A DNA stretch of 5,462 nt from Myxococcales bacterium. Its GTDB lineage: Bacteria > Myxococcota > Polyangia > Fen-1088. The position numbers and the translations under genes are program-made. The stretch is from NCBI GenBank assembly GCA_003159055.1, contig PMLH01000181.1:217-5678 (forward strand). Direction: 5' to 3'. The notes beneath the pieces are model-generated. The model had not been told where the DNA came from. It was given only the letters and a program-made list of their open reading frames with translations, and did not search any database. Within the stretch, counting starts at the first letter, position 1, and each line of letters starts with the position of its first letter. Below, in pieces: positions 5,415 to 5,462 of this stretch.

Positions 5415-5462
5415 ATGGATCTTGAGCTGTCCGTGGCCGGCTCAAACGCCTATTGGTTAGCC
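5415..5462 (+). CDS. Possible start of a divergent gene, cut by the window end
   Basis: From the ATG at 5415 a frame stays open for 16 codons to the edge of the window (MDLELSVAGSNAYWLA). There is no Shine-Dalgarno. An in-frame ATG lies at 5406. A candidate extended -10 element just upstream would give a nearly leaderless mRNA. The fragment is too short to recognise a family or to show coding bias, so this is tentative and could be noncoding sequence. Confidence 0.2.
   Translation, partial: MDLELSVAGSNAYWLA

Overview
The window is GC-rich and encodes Sec-exported proteins with TonB/AgmX-like C-terminal domains, a VIT+VWA protein and a secreted aromatic- and His-rich protein. This mix suggests a Gram-negative bacterium, most likely of the Myxococcota/Deltaproteobacteria type. 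That placement is inferred from protein style and composition; no rRNA, tRNA or marker gene is present to confirm it. I see no insertion sequence, CRISPR array, tRNA or phage gene.

All four well-supported genes lie on the minus strand and are read from right to left. First (5198-4668) is a small exported protein that ends in a TonB/AgmX-like domain. Next (4562-3918) is a HAD-superfamily phosphatase with all four motifs. Then (3843-1309) comes a large exported VIT-VWA protein whose own C-terminus carries a second copy of the same TonB/AgmX-like domain. A hairpin with a T-rich tail (1285-1251) looks like its terminator. Past a probable promoter (near 1191-1219) lies the last gene (1143-175), a secreted protein of unknown function with a Tyr/His/Pro-rich body, a Gly-Val run and a His-rich tail. 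The left edge (1-174) has no gene: it holds an 11-bp perfect palindrome and a bulged stem-loop. The right edge (5199-5462) holds the leader of the first gene and possibly the first 16 codons of a divergent plus-strand gene.

The main point of interest is the homologous C-terminal domain shared by the small exported protein and the large VIT-VWA protein. Both copies carry a cysteine pair exactly 31 residues apart and the same E-V-[KR]-L-R...D-x-S-G-K-I-T core. The two proteins are probably related by duplication or domain capture and may act at the same envelope site or on the same partner. The HAD gene between them has no evident functional link. The VIT-VWA leader can fold so that its Shine-Dalgarno is buried in a short stem, preceded by a pair of mutually exclusive hairpins, so translational control is possible. 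Nothing here is a clear defence or biosynthetic system; the novelty lies in the domain combination and in the uncharacterised secreted protein.
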